Assembly (NCBI GenBank): GCA_023818745.1
Contig: JAMWBY010000004.1
Span: 1-31,396, forward strand
Direction: 5' to 3'
Length of the DNA: 31,396 bases
Origin: Candidatus Omnitrophota bacterium
GTDB lineage: Bacteria; Ratteibacteria; UBA8468; B48-G9; JAFGKM01
The notes beneath the pieces are model-generated. The model was not told the DNA's origin. It ran no database searches and saw nothing but the letters and a program-made list of their open reading frames with translations. Position numbers and translations under genes: made by a program. Numbering within the stretch: position 1 is the first letter of the stretch; the number at the start of each line of letters is the position of its first letter. This document shows, in pieces, positions 29,760 through 31,396 of the stretch.

Positions 29760-30395
29760 ATGTATATAATTATCGTCGGCTGTGGAAAAATTGGTGTTTA
29801 TCTTGCTAAATTGCTTGATGAAAAAAATGATGTTGTTGTAATTGATAAAGATGAAAAAAGTTTTGAAAAATTAGAAAGTTTTAATGGCAATACTGTAATT
29901 GGGGATGGGCTTGATATAGATAAATTAAGAGAAAGTGGCATAGAAAAAGCAGATGCAATTGCGATAACGACAAGTAATGACAATGCAAATATAATTATAG
30001 CGCAAATTGCAAAAAAGAAATTCAATGTTCCAAGAGTAATAGCAAGAATTTCAGACCCTATTAAAGAAGAAATCTGTAAAAATTTTGGAATTGAGACTAT
30101 AAATACAACTTCCATCATTGCCTCCCTTATCAATGATGGATTATACAAAAAAATTTCACTTAAATATCTAATTGAAAATCAGGATTTAACGATAATAGAA
30201 ATTAAAAATGAAAATTTTATAAACAAAAAAGTGAAAGAAATAAATAAAAATGAAGAGTTGCTTGTAATTGCTGTAATAAGAAATAATGAAAGTTATATAC
30301 CAGAAGATGATTTTTTAATTGAAAAAGGAGATAAAATCATATGTATAACAAAAAAAGCTGTATTGAATAAATTAAAAAGGATTATTGAAACATGA
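29760..30395 (+). CDS. trkA: TrkA-type K+ uptake regulatory protein (RCK-N/RCK-C), copy 1
   Basis: A 211-aa peripheral regulator of TrkH/KtrB potassium channels. The Rossmann RCK-N domain starts MYIIIVGCGKIGVYLA with GxGxxG, then acidic VVVIDKD for nucleotide binding and VIGDGLDIDKLRESGIEKADAIAITTSND. The RCK-C domain (about 135-211) has LTIIEIKNENFINKKVKEIN and LIEKGDKIICIT. Enterobacterial TrkA fuses two such units; here two separate genes encode one unit each. GAGGT precedes the ATG. It overlaps copy 2 by 4 nt (ATGA). Confidence 0.92.
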   Translation: MYIIIVGCGKIGVYLAKLLDEKNDVVVIDKDEKSFEKLESFNGNTVIGDGLDIDKLRESGIEKADAIAITTSNDNANIIIAQIAKKKFNVPRVIARISDPIKEEICKNFGIETINTTSIIASLINDGLYKKISLKYLIENQDLTIIEIKNENFINKKVKEINKNEELLVIAVIRNNESYIPEDDFLIEKGDKIICITKKAVLNKLKRIIET

Positions 30396-31063
30396 ATATA
30401 ATAATTGTTGGTGCTGGAAATGTTGGATATTATCTTGCTGAAAAATTAAGTGAGAAAAACTATGTTGTCTTAATAGAAAAAGAATCAAAATTAAGTGAAA
30501 AAATTGCTTCACAACTTAATTGTCTTGTTATAAGTGGTGATGGTTGTGACCCAGAAGTATTAAAAAAAGCAGGAATTAAGAAAGCAGATGTAATAGCAGC
30601 AGTCACAGGAAATGATGAAGACAATTTAATTATATGTCAGATAGCAAAAGAGATTTTTAATGTTAAAAGAACAGTTGCAAGAGTAAATAATCCAAAAAAT
30701 ATGAAAACATTTGATGAACTTGGAGTAGATTTACCAATAAGCGGAACTGCATTGCTTGCACAAGCCATAGAAGAAACCGTCAACTGGGAGGACTTTATAA
30801 CTCTTTTCACATTCAAAAGGGGTAAATTATCTATTTTAAGAATTGATTTACCCAAAGATTCGCCAATAGTTAATAAAAAACTAAATGAAATCCAACTTCC
30901 TGAAGATTCGGCAATTGTAGTAGTTATAAGAGAAAATGAATTCACAATTCCTAAAGAAGGATTTATTTTCAAAGAAAATGATGAAATAATTGCAATTACA
31001 AAAGTTGAAAATGAAGCAATTTTATTCAATACGCTGTTAGGAGAGGCAGTTGAAGAAAAATGA
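30392..31063 (+). CDS. trkA: TrkA-type K+ uptake regulatory protein, copy 2
   Basis: A 223-aa paralog of the preceding protein with the same RCK-N plus RCK-C layout: MNIIIVGAGNVGYYLAEKL, VVLIEKE, VISGDGCDPEVLKKAGIKKADVIAAVTGNDEDNLIICQIAK, then a C-terminal half with LRIDLPKDSPIVNKKLNEIQLPEDSAIVVVIRE and FIFKENDEIIAIT. The GAGNVG loop and the acidic residue after strand 2 favour NAD(H) binding. The divergent sequences of the two copies suggest a hetero-oligomeric gating ring or two specialised regulators. Its stop overlaps the start of the small membrane peptide gene. Confidence 0.92.
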   Translation: MNIIIVGAGNVGYYLAEKLSEKNYVVLIEKESKLSEKIASQLNCLVISGDGCDPEVLKKAGIKKADVIAAVTGNDEDNLIICQIAKEIFNVKRTVARVNNPKNMKTFDELGVDLPISGTALLAQAIEETVNWEDFITLFTFKRGKLSILRIDLPKDSPIVNKKLNEIQLPEDSAIVVVIRENEFTIPKEGFIFKENDEIIAITKVENEAILFNTLLGEAVEEK

Positions 31064-31200
31064 AAAAATTTTTAAAATATTTTGAAATATTCAACAAAGG
31101 TGTGTTAGGGATACTTTTTGAAATTTTTTATTTTCTATTTTTTTTCTTTTTACTTGCTTCTATAAATTTTTTCTTTTTCACTCTTTTTAATTTAAAATGA
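31060..31200 (+). CDS. 46-residue Phe-rich membrane micropeptide between trkA and trkH
   Basis: A 46-codon ORF overlaps trkA copy 2 at its start (ATGA) and trkH at its end (ATGA), which strongly suggests it is translated as part of the coupled chain. The product begins MKKFLKYFEIFNKG. It then has a very hydrophobic stretch (about 15-43) in which phenylalanine dominates (FYFLFFFFLLASINFFFFTLF), long enough for one membrane helix, and ends NLK. It resembles no family I recognise. By position it could be an accessory subunit of the TrkH channel, like the small subunits of other K+ transporters (KdpF is an analogy only). Confidence 0.6.
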   Translation: MKKFLKYFEIFNKGVLGILFEIFYFLFFFFLLASINFFFFTLFNLK

Positions 31201-31396
31201 TACCTAAATTTTCAAGAGATGATTTAAAAGGAATTTTACATTATACAGGAAAATTGATAATTCTTCTTGGATTTTTAATACTGGTGCCTTTATTTGTTGG
31301 ATTAATTTTTAAAGAGTGGAATGCATCTCTTGATTTTATTGTTGCGTCTCTTTTTTCTATTTTTTTAGGATATTCTTTAATTACGCTTTTTCCAGA
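31197..31396 (+). CDS. trkH: Trk-type K+ transporter TrkH (N-terminal fragment)
   Basis: The first 66 residues before the window ends: MIPKFSRDDLKGILHYTGKLIILLGFLILVPL..., then KEWNASLDFIVASLFSIFLGYSLITLFP. The HYTGKLI...G...PLxVGLxFxEW layout and two closely spaced helices are the TrkH/KtrB N-terminus. It forms the ion-conducting subunit with the two TrkA-type proteins encoded just upstream. The ATG overlaps the micropeptide stop. The remaining roughly 400 residues lie outside. Confidence 0.8.
   Translation, partial: MIPKFSRDDLKGILHYTGKLIILLGFLILVPLFVGLIFKEWNASLDFIVASLFSIFLGYSLITLFP

Noticed and set aside
1..31396. CRISPR arrays, insertion sequences, prophage or integron genes
   Set aside because: No regularly spaced short repeats, transposase, integrase or phage structural motifs were seen anywhere in the window.

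Overview
The window is a very A+T-rich bacterial chromosome segment that is almost fully coding. It carries rpsB-tsf, murG-murC, an HU-type protein, an Rnf electron-transport complex and three tRNAs, so it is bacterial. Rnf, an archaeal-type phosphoglycerate mutase, 4Fe-4S proteins and a COG2122/UPF0280 protein suggest an anaerobe. Signal-peptide TPR/propeller and HEAT proteins with a CsgG-like segment lean towards a diderm cell. I cannot name the species. An uncultivated deep-branching lineage (Omnitrophota-like, for example) is plausible but not shown. None of the three tRNA genes encodes its CCA end.

Left edge (1-990): the N-terminus of a TMTC/GT-C-like membrane protein (minus strand), then tRNA-Arg(TCT) and tRNA-Lys(CTT) behind a canonical promoter. 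About 320 bp without a gene follow, made of a 129-bp direct repeat that copies the 3' end of tRNA-Lys, plus strong palindromes. 989-4551 (minus) holds a ROK repressor, a DegT-type aminotransferase and alanine dehydrogenase. 4616-12017 (plus) is one tight operon: a DUF362 ferredoxin-like protein, archaeal-type PGM, rnfC-D-G-E-A without rnfB, and a rhomboid protease with TPRs. 12027-19559 (minus) is a fully overlapping operon: murG, murC, naxE, a secreted HEAT/CBM9-like protein and a secreted TPR/CsgG-like/beta-propeller protein.

19599-21298 (plus) pairs a PP-loop sulfurtransferase-like protein with a COG2122 protein. 21292-23050 (minus) pairs a CBS protein with an ArsB/NhaD-type transporter. 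rpsB-tsf follows from back-to-back promoters, then a small two-TM protein and a DUF3857/transglutaminase protein joined by a chain of overlapping stop and start codons. tRNA-Leu(CAA) and HU lie on the minus strand. thrC overlaps a second PGM-family gene that is probably the homoserine kinase. The right edge is a potassium-uptake operon: two separate TrkA-type proteins, a 46-residue Phe-rich membrane peptide, and the start of TrkH.

The most notable signals are: (1) six transcription units whose -10 box ends 5-9 nt before the start codon with no Shine-Dalgarno sequence, which points to leaderless mRNAs; (2) an Rnf operon lacking rnfB; (3) two apgM-family paralogs with probably different jobs; (4) the tRNA-Lys-derived palindromic repeat; (5) an uncharacterised micro-membrane protein inserted between trkA and trkH.
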